From the NCBI GenBank assembly GCA_009735695.1, contig SRSL01000001.1, positions 868,048 through 932,047 on the forward strand: a DNA stretch of 64,000 nt. The letters are read 5' to 3'. Positions within the stretch are counted from its first letter, which is position 1; each line of letters begins with the position of its first letter. Below are positions 29,691 through 38,712 of this stretch, piece by piece. The DNA is from Christiangramia bathymodioli (GTDB lineage Bacteria > Bacteroidota > Bacteroidia > Flavobacteriales > Flavobacteriaceae). The position numbers and the translations under genes were made by a program. Under the pieces are notes generated by a model. That model was not told the origin of the DNA, did not search any database, and worked only from the letters and a program-made list of their open reading frames with translations.

Positions 29691-30269
29691 TTATTTATTT
29701 TTCCAATCGTCGGCATACTCGAATTTCTGTCCACCTACTGAAAGTTCCACCATTGCACCGGCTTTAGGCATGGTTGCCACGGCAATTCCATCCTGAAACC
29801 TGATACTTCTGGCTTCACCCTGTTCGATAACCACTGCAGAAATATTTCCGCCAATTTCATAGTCTCCACTTTTAAATTCGTCAAGGGCGGCTTTATTCTT
29901 AAAGAAAATAACCTGGCGATAGGCCTGTCCTCCAACCTGAAGACCGATGTCTATTTGCCTGAGTTCGGCAAATCCAACAAGTTCTCCCTGTTCATATACC
30001 ACTCCGTTTCCAGCCGCTCCTCCAAGAATATAAGCCCCGGAGCCTACATTCGGAAAAATTGCGTAGCCATAAGACGATTGAAATAAATCTTCTAATTCAT
30101 CATTCTTTTGTTTGAAAACGCTTCGGGATTCCTTGGCATCTTCAATAAGTTCGGCTCGTTTGTTTTGATCGTTATCACCCCAGTCTTCATCATTCTGAGC
30201 CGTTACACTCATACCTGAAAACAGGAATACGATTACAAATACTGATAATAATCTGTTTTTGATCTTCAT
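29691..30269 (-). CDS. SYLF (YSC84-like) lipid-binding domain protein, exported
   Basis: A 192-residue protein with a signal peptide (cut near residue 25) and a SYLF/Ysc84 domain filling most of the rest. The GYAIFPNVGSGAYILGGAAG and GLQVGGQAYRQVIFF stretches are typical of the family. SYLF domains bind phosphoinositides in eukaryotes; the bacterial role is not known, though exported forms are common. It is a single-gene unit ended by the terminator at 29637. The upstream 286 bases (30270-30555), divergent to the next gene, show no feature I can name. Confidence 0.85.
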   Translation of the reverse strand: MKIKNRLLSVFVIVFLFSGMSVTAQNDEDWGDNDQNKRAELIEDAKESRSVFKQKNDELEDLFQSSYGYAIFPNVGSGAYILGGAAGNGVVYEQGELVGFAELRQIDIGLQVGGQAYRQVIFFKNKAALDEFKSGDYEIGGNISAVVIEQGEARSIRFQDGIAVATMPKAGAMVELSVGGQKFEYADDWKNK

Positions 30270-30555
30270 AACTACTGTTTTATTGGTTTAATCTCAATAT
30301 AGAAAAACACCTAGGCCTTAAGTGTTAATCGCCTGTTATTTCACGCCATCTTAGCATTTGGGACTATAAATGTTAAAGCTTGAAAACCACCTGCCCAATC
30401 ATGAAATAATTCCACACTTTCCAGCCTTTAATCCACAAAATCAACCTCCTCAGGAAAGAAGACTTTTAGCGCTTCAATCCTCTGAATATGGCTGTTTTCA
30501 GAACTTAGAACATAGTTCGTCATAAATAGGAAAGGAAATTGCATTTAGGAAGGCG

Positions 30556-31788
30556 ATGAACTGGACAAGCCCCGAATTTGAAATAGTAAGCATCCTGGAA
30601 GCCTTATGCCTGCTTCCGTTTCTATATATTCTGAATCAGTATATATTTCAGAAACTCGAGAAAAAGCATGAGTTCTTCTCTACGAAGCTTATGAACATCC
30701 TTTCTCTATACCACCTTGGATTTCTTGGGTTGTATTATGCGTATGCCCTTTTTAATCCGTCAGATTCCAAAAGATACTTCGGGTTGGTGAATTCGACCGA
30801 AAAATCCTGGTTCCATTTTTTCCAGACCGAGACTCATTTCATCGATTTTCTATCCTATCCTTTTATCAAATTCCTGGGATTCTCTTACGAAATGATGATG
30901 CTGCTTTTCGCCTGGGTAGGATTTATGGGCTTTGTTTACGCCTATCTGTTTTTCAAAGAGAATATTTCACTTAGAATTAAGATCTTCAAAAAGATCGATT
31001 TTCTGTTGCTGATCCTGTTCCTTCCGAACATGCACTTCTGGACAGCCTCCCTGGGAAAAGGCGCTCCTATATTCCTTGGGCTGATGTTGTTCGCATATGC
31101 GCTGAAGCAACCCAAAAAGCGGCTTGTGGCACTAATAACTGGTAGTTTGCTGGTTTTCGCGATACGACCTCATATGCTGTTGTTAATCCTGATGGGATCG
31201 GTAGCCGGAATCATGCTTTGCAGGCATAGCCTGGACTGGAAAAAGAAAGCGGTGATCATTGCTTCTGCCGCCGTAGCCTTATTGCTCTTCCATGAACCTA
31301 TTCTGAAAGTGGTAAACCTTCAGGACTCTTCTAACCTGATCGGGGATTTTCTTAGTTTTTCTGAAAACAGGGCGGAAAGTCTTTCGGAATCCGGTTCCGG
31401 AGTAGCGATGGCCGAGTACAGTTTGCCGGAGAAATTCTTTACCTTCTGGTTCAGACCCCTATTTTTTGATGCTCCTGGATTATTTGGGATTATCGTATCA
31501 ATAGAGAATCTCATCTACCTGCTAATCTTCGGAAAGATCTTCAGACTGAAATTCCTGAAATTCCTGAAATCGTCGCCGGTACATGTAAAATCAAGCCTTG
31601 CCTTATTCCTGATTTCATCTTTTGCGATGACCTTTATTATGTCGAATCTTGGAATCATCATCAGGCAGAAATCCATGATCATGTATTTCATGTTCTTCGT
31701 GGTCTATTATTACCTGGGACAGGAGAAAAAGCTTTCCTTAAATCCCGAAAATAAATCCAAAGAAACTGTTCTGCCAAGAGCCGCTTAA
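30556..31788 (+). CDS. Multipass membrane protein, unknown function
   Basis: A 410-residue protein with about ten hydrophobic segments from residue 9 to about 395, with short charged loops and a hydrophilic C-terminal tail. The layout, including the NMHFWTASLGKGAPIFLGL and FAIRPHMLLLILMGS stretches, recalls O-antigen polymerase or EpsG-like exopolysaccharide membrane proteins, but I cannot assign it to a family. It has an AGGAAGG Shine-Dalgarno sequence right before the ATG, unusual in this phylum. It stands alone on the plus strand. Confidence 0.6.
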   Translation: MNWTSPEFEIVSILEALCLLPFLYILNQYIFQKLEKKHEFFSTKLMNILSLYHLGFLGLYYAYALFNPSDSKRYFGLVNSTEKSWFHFFQTETHFIDFLSYPFIKFLGFSYEMMMLLFAWVGFMGFVYAYLFFKENISLRIKIFKKIDFLLLILFLPNMHFWTASLGKGAPIFLGLMLFAYALKQPKKRLVALITGSLLVFAIRPHMLLLILMGSVAGIMLCRHSLDWKKKAVIIASAAVALLLFHEPILKVVNLQDSSNLIGDFLSFSENRAESLSESGSGVAMAEYSLPEKFFTFWFRPLFFDAPGLFGIIVSIENLIYLLIFGKIFRLKFLKFLKSSPVHVKSSLALFLISSFAMTFIMSNLGIIIRQKSMIMYFMFFVVYYYLGQEKKLSLNPENKSKETVLPRAA

Positions 31789-31804
31789 AATCTAATTCAG
31801 GATT

Positions 31805-31954
31805 TTAAAAGGGGATGGGTGGTGCCGAGTCCACCACCTGAAGTATGTTTACTTTTGGTTGCACTTCGGGAGGGAGCACATAGGTTTTAGAGGTTATTTT
31901 ATACACAAGAAACGCAATTCCTGCAATGAAAAGAAGTTTCAGAAAAAACTGCAT
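31805..31954 (-). CDS. Possible small single-pass membrane protein
   Basis: A 49-residue reading frame with one clear transmembrane segment near the N-terminus (FFLKLLFIAGIAFLVY) and a polar, Pro-rich tail. The frame extends upstream to 32059, but that part is of low complexity and the internal ATG fits a normal small membrane protein better. There is no strong ribosome-binding site. I do not recognise it, and it could be chance. The remaining bases 31955-32180 hold nothing I can name. Confidence 0.3.
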   Translation of the reverse strand: MQFFLKLLFIAGIAFLVYKITSKTYVLPPEVQPKVNILQVVDSAPPIPF

Positions 31955-32180
31955 AACAGCAAATTTGAAATCTCTTTCAAAGCTTCTGGCTGGGGCAACA
32001 GAAGTTCTCATAAAGCTTGGTTTTACGACAGTTTTGGGGCTGCCGGGGGTTAATAACAACCAGCATTAATAGGTAAGCAAGGATTATCAGGGCACTTGCA
32101 AGTTACTCAATATCAACAGAGTAATAAAGGCTGCCTCCAACTACTTATCAACCATTATATTAACAATTGTTTCATTATTA

Positions 32181-32214
32181 AATAAAAAACCTTCCACCAA
32201 AACGGCAGAAGGTT
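32181..32214 (-). terminator. Rho-independent terminator after the GH43-esterase operon
   Basis: AACCTTC (32188-32194) pairs with GAAGGTT (32208-32214); on the minus strand the hairpin runs into a T-rich tail. It lies 46 bases past the esterase stop. Confidence 0.75.
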
Positions 32215-32259
32215 CCTTAAACACAGTTTAACCTATTTAATAGAATTCTTTATTTTACT

Positions 32260-34185
32260 TTACCAGTCATCGGTTCTGAAAGGAGAAGCTGGAAATCCTT
32301 CCTTATTGTACAAATTAGCTTCATCGGGATTATCGGCCCAGGCATATCGCACAGCCACGGGATTTTTGACTGCCGGACTGTGAACAACCACCTTATTCCC
32401 AACGATCCTGGCATTTGCCCACACGAAATTTTTATCTGCTCCGGCGATTGCAAATTCCTCAAGTTCATTTCCATTCCTGATCTCCAGGCCTGCCCCCACA
32501 TTTTTAAAAGAAATAATGATGGAGTCTCCTTTTATTTCATAGGATTCCATTATAGGTCCGCCCGCAACCACATTTTCATCGTAAGCAACCTTATAGGCAG
32601 CCTGAGCCAGGCGTTTACCTACATCTTTCTTATTTAATGGGTGAATATCATTCCACTCACCTATATCAATGGCAACGGCCATTCCCGTAGCGGGAACGTC
32701 AAGACTTTGCATTTGAGCTTCCCTCAACCGGGCCCAGTTACTATCGGTAGGTCCTTCATGAGCTTCCATGAAGTTGGCCAGCTGAACGAACAAAAATGGA
32801 AAATTTTCAGGTTCCTGATCCCATTTCTCACGCCAGTCGGTTATCATATCGCTGAACATGGCCTTATACTTCTCCGGTTCCCCGGTATTCGACTCTCCCT
32901 GGTACCAGATAACCCCTTTAATTGAGTAATTAAGCAGAGGGTTTACCATCGCATTATAGAGTCCTTCCGGCTTCCACCTGTAAAAGGTTTGCGGTTGAAG
33001 AGATTCAGCCCCTGCTCCTAATTTATATTTCCAGGATCCTTTAAGGTCTATAGTAGAGCCATTCCATACAAGCTGGTAGGGTTTATCGGTTATAAAGCCA
33101 CCGGGACCTCTTTCATTTAAAATTTTAATACTAATGGTATTCTTTCCAACTTTCAGAACTCCTTCGGGAATGGTATATCGACGCGGTGGGTATTTATAGG
33201 TGGTATTTCCAACGAACTCACCATTCACAAAAACTGAATCTGCGTCAACGATATTTCCTAAAAGTAATCGTGCCGCCTGGTTTGTAGCATTCTTATCCAA
33301 CTCGAAACTTTTTCTAAACCATACAATTCCATTGGTTTCACCCAGATCAGATTCGGTCCAGAACGAAGGAACCTCCATGGTTTTCCAATCGGAATCGTCG
33401 AATGCTTCAGACTTCCAACTATTTTTAATTCCGAGATCCCGGAAATTCACATCGGCATACCAGGACCTGATCCTTTCCTGGTCCAGGTTTTCAAGGCTGT
33501 CTACCACTCCTTCGGGACTTAACCGCTGAACCTCTGCCAGATGCTCCGGATATTTTTGAAGCGCCTCTTCACTAAGCCAGGCCTGAACGGGAGAACCGCC
33601 CAAAGCTGAATTAATAAGACCTACGGGAACATCATATCTTTCATGAATCTGCTTTCCGAAGAAATAAGAAACCGCAGAAAATTCTTCGATATTTTCCCGA
33701 TTTACCGGTTTCCACATACCTCCAGAAAGACGGGTTCTTTTACCCGAAAGATCATATTCCTTGGGAACTTCGAAATAGCGTATTTCAGGATTATCGGCCG
33801 AGTCTATTTCATCCTGATACAAGGGTGACACCCGGGACATGGTCGTTTCCATATTAGATTGTCCCGAGCAAAGCCATACATCACCAATATAAATATCGTT
33901 TAGCACGATCGAATTCGTTCCATCCAAATTCATGGTAAAGGGCCCACCCTGCTTTAAATCCTCAAAACGGAAACTCCATTCACCATCCTGATTAGCCACT
34001 GTTTCCTTATTGTGGCCCTGGAAGGAAATTTTAACTGTTTCGCCGGCAGAAGCCCAACCCCATATTTGAACTTCAGCATCACGCTGAAGAACCATCCCAT
34101 CGCCTACCAGTTTTGGCAGACTAATCTGGCATATTCCTTCAATACTGAATACAAAAAGGAAAATTAGACCTAGATAGTATCTCAT
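32260..34185 (-). CDS. Sialate O-acetylesterase-like SGNH esterase (probable acetylxylan esterase)
   Basis: A 641-residue secreted esterase (signal peptide about 1-19). The SGNH hydrolase is split: the catalytic Ser is S110 in CSGQSNM, the WYQGESNTG oxyanion block lies in the second half, and the catalytic Asp/His are in NDIHPLNK. A jelly-roll/GH2-like sandwich is inserted between (about 240-385). This split architecture is known from xylan acetyl esterases of Bacteroidota and Xanthomonas (CE20-like). Lying with GH43, GH10 and xylose genes, it most likely removes acetyl groups from xylan; sialic acid as substrate is unlikely here. Its ATG overlaps the GH43 stop by one base (TAATG). Confidence 0.85.
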   Translation of the reverse strand: MRYYLGLIFLFVFSIEGICQISLPKLVGDGMVLQRDAEVQIWGWASAGETVKISFQGHNKETVANQDGEWSFRFEDLKQGGPFTMNLDGTNSIVLNDIYIGDVWLCSGQSNMETTMSRVSPLYQDEIDSADNPEIRYFEVPKEYDLSGKRTRLSGGMWKPVNRENIEEFSAVSYFFGKQIHERYDVPVGLINSALGGSPVQAWLSEEALQKYPEHLAEVQRLSPEGVVDSLENLDQERIRSWYADVNFRDLGIKNSWKSEAFDDSDWKTMEVPSFWTESDLGETNGIVWFRKSFELDKNATNQAARLLLGNIVDADSVFVNGEFVGNTTYKYPPRRYTIPEGVLKVGKNTISIKILNERGPGGFITDKPYQLVWNGSTIDLKGSWKYKLGAGAESLQPQTFYRWKPEGLYNAMVNPLLNYSIKGVIWYQGESNTGEPEKYKAMFSDMITDWREKWDQEPENFPFLFVQLANFMEAHEGPTDSNWARLREAQMQSLDVPATGMAVAIDIGEWNDIHPLNKKDVGKRLAQAAYKVAYDENVVAGGPIMESYEIKGDSIIISFKNVGAGLEIRNGNELEEFAIAGADKNFVWANARIVGNKVVVHSPAVKNPVAVRYAWADNPDEANLYNKEGFPASPFRTDDW

Positions 34186-35300
34186 TATTGGATACTATCT
34201 TGTTCAACCATGGCATTCATTGTTTTGATGCTGCCATCCTCGTTGAACTGGAGAGGAGCCATTTTTATACTGCGTAGGTAGGTTTTTCCTTTAGAAAGAG
34301 AGCTATCATGGAAAAATAAATACCATTGCCCCTTGAACTCAACTATAGAATGATGATTGGTCCAGCCAAGAACTGGTTCAAGGATCACCCCCTGATAGGT
34401 GAATGGCCCATAGGGGCTATCACCAGTAGCGTATACAATATTATGAGTATCACCGGTGGAATAAGAGAGATAATATTTGCCATTCATTTTATGTACCCAT
34501 GCAGCTTCAAAAAATCTGCGGTCGTTATCTCCTACGGTAAGGTCCTCACCGCTTTCATCAAGAATTTTAATGTCTCTTGGCGCTTCGGCCAGACTGGTCA
34601 TATCTCCACTCAATTTAGCGACTTTTGGCCGAAGGGCTGCGGAAGAATCGGCTGGATAGATATCTTCTTCCCGATATTCTCCATCCTGCCAGCGCTGTAA
34701 TTGTCCACCCCAGATTCCGCCAAAATACAGGTAATATTCATTATCTGAATCCTTAAAAACAGCAGGATCTATACTGAAGGTATTTTCTATAGGTTCCGGC
34801 ATAGCTTCAAATGGCCCGGCCGGATTATCTCCTACTGCCACTCCTATTCTAAAAACGTCTTCTTTATCCTTAGCAGGAAAGTATAAATAATATTTCCCGT
34901 CTTTTTCAGCTGCATCGGGTGCCCACATCTGGCGCTCAGCCCAGGCTACATCCTCAACATCCAGCGCTACCCCATGATCTTTTACCTCGCCTCCTACACT
35001 ATCCATGGAATAAACATGGTAATCTTTCATATTAAAATGACTTCCAAGATCATCTTCAGGTATTCCCGAATCGTAGTCATGACTTGGGTAGATATATATT
35101 TTTCCGTTAAAAACATGAGCAGAAGGATCGGCAGTATAATCATCGGTAACCAGCGGTTGAGCATCTACCTGGACAATTTCATTGCTGGTATCCCTATTAT
35201 TGATTTCTTCTTCTGCTGTCTCACTTTTCTGATCGTTCTTGCATGCAATCAAAGAGACGGCCATTGAGAATACAGCCATCTTCGCAAACAAATTTTTCAT
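34185..35300 (-). CDS. GH43 beta-xylosidase/alpha-L-arabinofuranosidase-type lipoprotein
   Basis: A 371-residue lipoprotein (lipobox Cys C20) with a five-bladed GH43 propeller. The catalytic base is D58 in TADPS, the pKa modulator D178 in SIDPAV, and the acid E265 in FFEAAWVHK. The family removes xylose or arabinose units from xylo-oligosaccharides; which one cannot be decided here. It is the first gene of a two-gene minus-strand operon with the acetyl esterase, translationally coupled by TAATG. The operon diverges from susC across a 280-base AT-rich region that carries a LacI-like operator, so it may share control with susCD. Confidence 0.9.
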   Translation of the reverse strand: MKNLFAKMAVFSMAVSLIACKNDQKSETAEEEINNRDTSNEIVQVDAQPLVTDDYTADPSAHVFNGKIYIYPSHDYDSGIPEDDLGSHFNMKDYHVYSMDSVGGEVKDHGVALDVEDVAWAERQMWAPDAAEKDGKYYLYFPAKDKEDVFRIGVAVGDNPAGPFEAMPEPIENTFSIDPAVFKDSDNEYYLYFGGIWGGQLQRWQDGEYREEDIYPADSSAALRPKVAKLSGDMTSLAEAPRDIKILDESGEDLTVGDNDRRFFEAAWVHKMNGKYYLSYSTGDTHNIVYATGDSPYGPFTYQGVILEPVLGWTNHHSIVEFKGQWYLFFHDSSLSKGKTYLRSIKMAPLQFNEDGSIKTMNAMVEQDSIQ

Positions 35301-35456
35301 AAAATTTTAGGTTTAATAAATGGTTAGAAAAGCTTAAAAATAGAAAAAAGTTTAATCAATCGTATTCGTAAAAAAATAAATTTCACAAAAGACTAAGGAA
35401 TAATGGTTTAGCAATATTGAATTATGTTAAATTTAAAAAAAAATTAATATTTCTTA

Positions 35457-35470
35457 CGCAACCGATTGCG
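35457..35470 (+). promoter_or_regulatory. LacI-type operator, site 1
   Basis: CGCAACCGATTGCG is a near-perfect palindrome with the CG centre typical of LacI-family operators. It matches sites at 44816 and 50620 (core CAAYCGRTTG). Its right half supplies the TTG of a -33 element for susC, so a bound repressor would block the promoter. It lies between GH43 (minus) and susC (plus); a further half-site-like CAATCG occurs near 35358. Confidence 0.65.
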
Positions 35471-35495
35471 CCATATCTAATTTTATTTATATTTA
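35466..35495 (+). promoter_or_regulatory. susC promoter (xylan locus)
   Basis: TTG at 35466-35468, 19 bases of spacing, then TATATTTA at 35488-35495 fits the Bacteroidota promoter TTG-N19-TAnnTTTG with one mismatch. The leader to the ATG at 35581 is about 80 bases. The rest of 35301-35580 is very AT-rich with no further clear element. Confidence 0.5.
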
Positions 35496-35580
35496 TCATA
35501 TCAAAAAATTATTAGAGCTTTTTTTAATTAATCTGTAATTAGACCAAGTTTTAATTATTAACTAACTAATTCACTTTAAT

Positions 35581-38500
35581 ATGAAACAAACTACAACACT
35601 AAAATTACAGTGGAGAAATTTGATGCTTCTTCTATCGATTTTTAGTGGTTTTGTTGCAAATGCACAGAATGAAACTACAGTTTCTGGGGTTGTCTCTGAC
35701 ACAAATGGACCTTTACCCGGTGTGACCGTTATAGTCGAGGGAACTTCAAATGGAACAACAACAAATTTTGATGGAGAGTACAGCTTGAACAATGTTCCTG
35801 CAGATGCTACACTCGTTTTCAGCTTTATGGGTTATGAGAGCCAGGAAATCCAGGTAAATGGCCGGAGCGAAATCGATATAGTAATGAATGAAGACGCCCA
35901 GGCTCTGGACGAGGTAGTGGTGATTGGTTATGGTACTCAAAACAGGGAAGCGGTAACCGGTTCTGTCGTTTCAGTTGATGGAGAGGACCTAAATGAAGTT
36001 AAAACTGCAAACTTCCAGGAAGCCCTTATAGGACGAGCAGCCGGGGTAAATATTTCAACCAACAGTACAAGACCTGGTGCTGCGCCGCAGGTGCGTATTC
36101 GTGGTACACGATCTCTATCAGGTAATAACGATCCTTTGGTTGTACTTAATGGTATACCGTTTTCCGGTGGTTTAAGTGATATCAGTCCAAACGATATTGA
36201 AAGTGTTGACATTTTAAAAGATGCATCGGCAACGGCCATTTACGGTTCCAGAGGAGCCAATGGTGTAATTCTTATAACTACCAAAACAGGTAGAGAGGGA
36301 CAAAAAGCAACATTTTCTTATAACACCTATTATGCTGTTAAAGAAGTTTTTGCCAAGTATCCTTTAATGAATGCAGCTCAGTTAATTCAATTGCGTGCTG
36401 ATGTTGCTGCACATCCAAACCAGGGAGGAACTCCCATTTATGGTTTAGGAGGTGATGAAGCTCTATCTAATGACACCGACTGGCAGGATCTTTTGTATGG
36501 CCCTGGACTTCAAACTTCACATGACTTTAGTGTACAGGGTGGTTCTGAAAAAGGTTCCTACAATATGGGACTTGGATATTTTAAAGAAACCTCAGTAGTA
36601 CCGGAAGATACTTTTGAAAGATATTCTTTACGTGCTCAAATCGATCAGGAGGTTGGTTCCTTATTCCGTTTTGGTTTAAATTCGGTTACTAACTTCAACA
36701 AAGCCAGTAGTATTGTGGGAATTGGTGGTGTTTTAACCGCCTCTCCTCTATTGAGCCCTTTTGATGAAAATGGCAATTACCTGGAGTCGGTTAGACTTCA
36801 GACACAGGCAGACAACCTTTGGATCCCTACCAGAAATGAAATTGAAAACATAGGAGATGGAAGAAAGAACCAGCAACTGGATTTCGGTTCCTATAACAAT
36901 ATATATGGGGAGGTGAAAATACCATGGGTTGAAGGACTGAAATATCGAATGAACCTAGGTTTGAACTTCCGAACCAGCAGAGATGGAAACTTTACAGGAC
37001 AGGGTGTTTTCAACTACAATGAAAGCAACCCATCTTCAGCCAGCTATAACAGCTCTATAACCAGGGATTATGTAGTTGAAAACCAATTATTGTTTGATCG
37101 AACTTTCGCTGAAAAACATAAAGTTAATTTTGTAGGACTATTTTCAGCTCAGCATACCGAGTTTGATAATGTTGGGTTATCAGCTCAAAATATTCCAGAC
37201 GAGGCGTCTTTATGGTACAACCTTGATTCAGCTCTTTTAGAGGATATTACGGGTTATGGCACTGGTTATTCTGCCACAGGTTTATTATCTTATATGGGTA
37301 GAATTTTGTACCAATACGATAATCGCTATCTGCTGACCGCTACATTGCGTGCCGATGGTTCATCCAGACTGGCGCCTGGCGAAAAATGGGTGACTTACCC
37401 AGCGGTTTCTGTAGGTTGGAATGTCGCTAATGAAGCATTTATGGAAGATGTAGATGCAATAAACCTGTTGAAATTCCGTGCTGGTTACGGTGAAACATCT
37501 AACCAGGCGATCGCTCCTTATTCCGTACAAGGTAGACTTGGTACCGTAAACTATAACTTTGGCAGTACTTTCGCCACGGGATATTTTGTTAACCAGTTAC
37601 CTAATCCAAACCTTGGATGGGAGTTTTCAGAAACCTACAACTTTGGTCTTGACTTCGGTTTATTCGGTAATCGCTTATCTGGTACTTTTGAATACTATAT
37701 TACAGAGACGAATGACATTCTTTACACTCTTGGGCTGCCTTCCACATCTGGGGTAGGTAATGTAACAAGTAATATTGGTGCTACAGAGAACAAAGGTTTT
37801 GAACTAACGCTTGACGGTATCATTATAGATAATCCGGATGGCTTCTACTGGAGTGCAGGTCTTAACCTTTACAGTAACCAAAACGAAATTACTTCTTTGG
37901 CATCTGAGCAATTAAGAGACGAAGGAAACCTTTGGTTCGTTGGTTCACCTATCAACGTGATTTTTGATTACGAACGCCTGGGTCTTTGGAATGAAACTGA
38001 TGAAGGTTTTGAATATTTACAACAATTCGAACCTGGAGCAAGTGGGCCAGGTATGATTAGAGTTAGGTATACCGGTGAGTACAACGAAGATGGTTCCCCG
38101 GTTAGAGCCATTGGCGCCGAGGATAGAATTATAATCGATCCTACCCCCGATTTCCAGGGTGGTTTCAATACCCGTTTAGGTTATAAAAATATTGATCTTA
38201 ACGTGGTTGGAACCTTTCAGAAAGGTGGTACCCTGGTAAGTACCCTGTACTCGTCTAGCGGTTACCTAAACCTTTTAACCGGAAGACAAAATAACGTTGA
38301 CGTTGATTACTGGACACCAGAAAACACTGGTGCCAGGTATCCAGCTCCGGGAGGTATCCAGAGTGGGGATAATCAAAAATACGCAAGTACTTTAGGTTAT
38401 TTTGATGCTTCCTATTTAAAAATTCGTTCTTTAACTCTAGGATACAATTTGGACAGAGACCTAACCGAGAATATAGGTATAGATAGGCTACGGGTATATG

Positions 38501-38709
38501 CATCGGCACAGAATCCGTTTGTTTTCTTCTCTCCCTTCCATGATGAATCTGGTCTGGATCCAGAAATCACCAACTCTGGAGTGGATGGAGCTGGAAACCG
38601 TCAAAATACTGCCGTTAACACTACTAATGTTTCTAGAGGTATACCAACTATAGGAACCAACGTTCCGTCAACAAGAAATTATTTGATTGGATTAAACGTT
38701 TCATTCTAA
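35581..38709 (+). CDS. SusC-like TonB-dependent receptor (xylan locus)
   Basis: A 1042-residue outer-membrane importer, predicted for xylo-oligosaccharides. It has a signal peptide ending at about 28 (ANAQ), a carboxypeptidase-regulatory-like domain (about 33-108), a TonB-box-like DEVVVIGYG, the plug (about 120-235) and a 22-strand barrel ending NVSF. It is intact, unlike the glucan susC in this window. susD starts three bases after its stop, the usual coupled pair. Expression is probably controlled by the LacI-like operator at 35457. Codon use looks more A/T-rich than in the glucan locus, though I did not measure it. Confidence 0.95.
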   Translation: MKQTTTLKLQWRNLMLLLSIFSGFVANAQNETTVSGVVSDTNGPLPGVTVIVEGTSNGTTTNFDGEYSLNNVPADATLVFSFMGYESQEIQVNGRSEIDIVMNEDAQALDEVVVIGYGTQNREAVTGSVVSVDGEDLNEVKTANFQEALIGRAAGVNISTNSTRPGAAPQVRIRGTRSLSGNNDPLVVLNGIPFSGGLSDISPNDIESVDILKDASATAIYGSRGANGVILITTKTGREGQKATFSYNTYYAVKEVFAKYPLMNAAQLIQLRADVAAHPNQGGTPIYGLGGDEALSNDTDWQDLLYGPGLQTSHDFSVQGGSEKGSYNMGLGYFKETSVVPEDTFERYSLRAQIDQEVGSLFRFGLNSVTNFNKASSIVGIGGVLTASPLLSPFDENGNYLESVRLQTQADNLWIPTRNEIENIGDGRKNQQLDFGSYNNIYGEVKIPWVEGLKYRMNLGLNFRTSRDGNFTGQGVFNYNESNPSSASYNSSITRDYVVENQLLFDRTFAEKHKVNFVGLFSAQHTEFDNVGLSAQNIPDEASLWYNLDSALLEDITGYGTGYSATGLLSYMGRILYQYDNRYLLTATLRADGSSRLAPGEKWVTYPAVSVGWNVANEAFMEDVDAINLLKFRAGYGETSNQAIAPYSVQGRLGTVNYNFGSTFATGYFVNQLPNPNLGWEFSETYNFGLDFGLFGNRLSGTFEYYITETNDILYTLGLPSTSGVGNVTSNIGATENKGFELTLDGIIIDNPDGFYWSAGLNLYSNQNEITSLASEQLRDEGNLWFVGSPINVIFDYERLGLWNETDEGFEYLQQFEPGASGPGMIRVRYTGEYNEDGSPVRAIGAEDRIIIDPTPDFQGGFNTRLGYKNIDLNVVGTFQKGGTLVSTLYSSSGYLNLLTGRQNNVDVDYWTPENTGARYPAPGGIQSGDNQKYASTLGYFDASYLKIRSLTLGYNLDRDLTENIGIDRLRVYASAQNPFVFFSPFHDESGLDPEITNSGVDGAGNRQNTAVNTTNVSRGIPTIGTNVPSTRNYLIGLNVSF

Positions 38710-38712
38710 AAA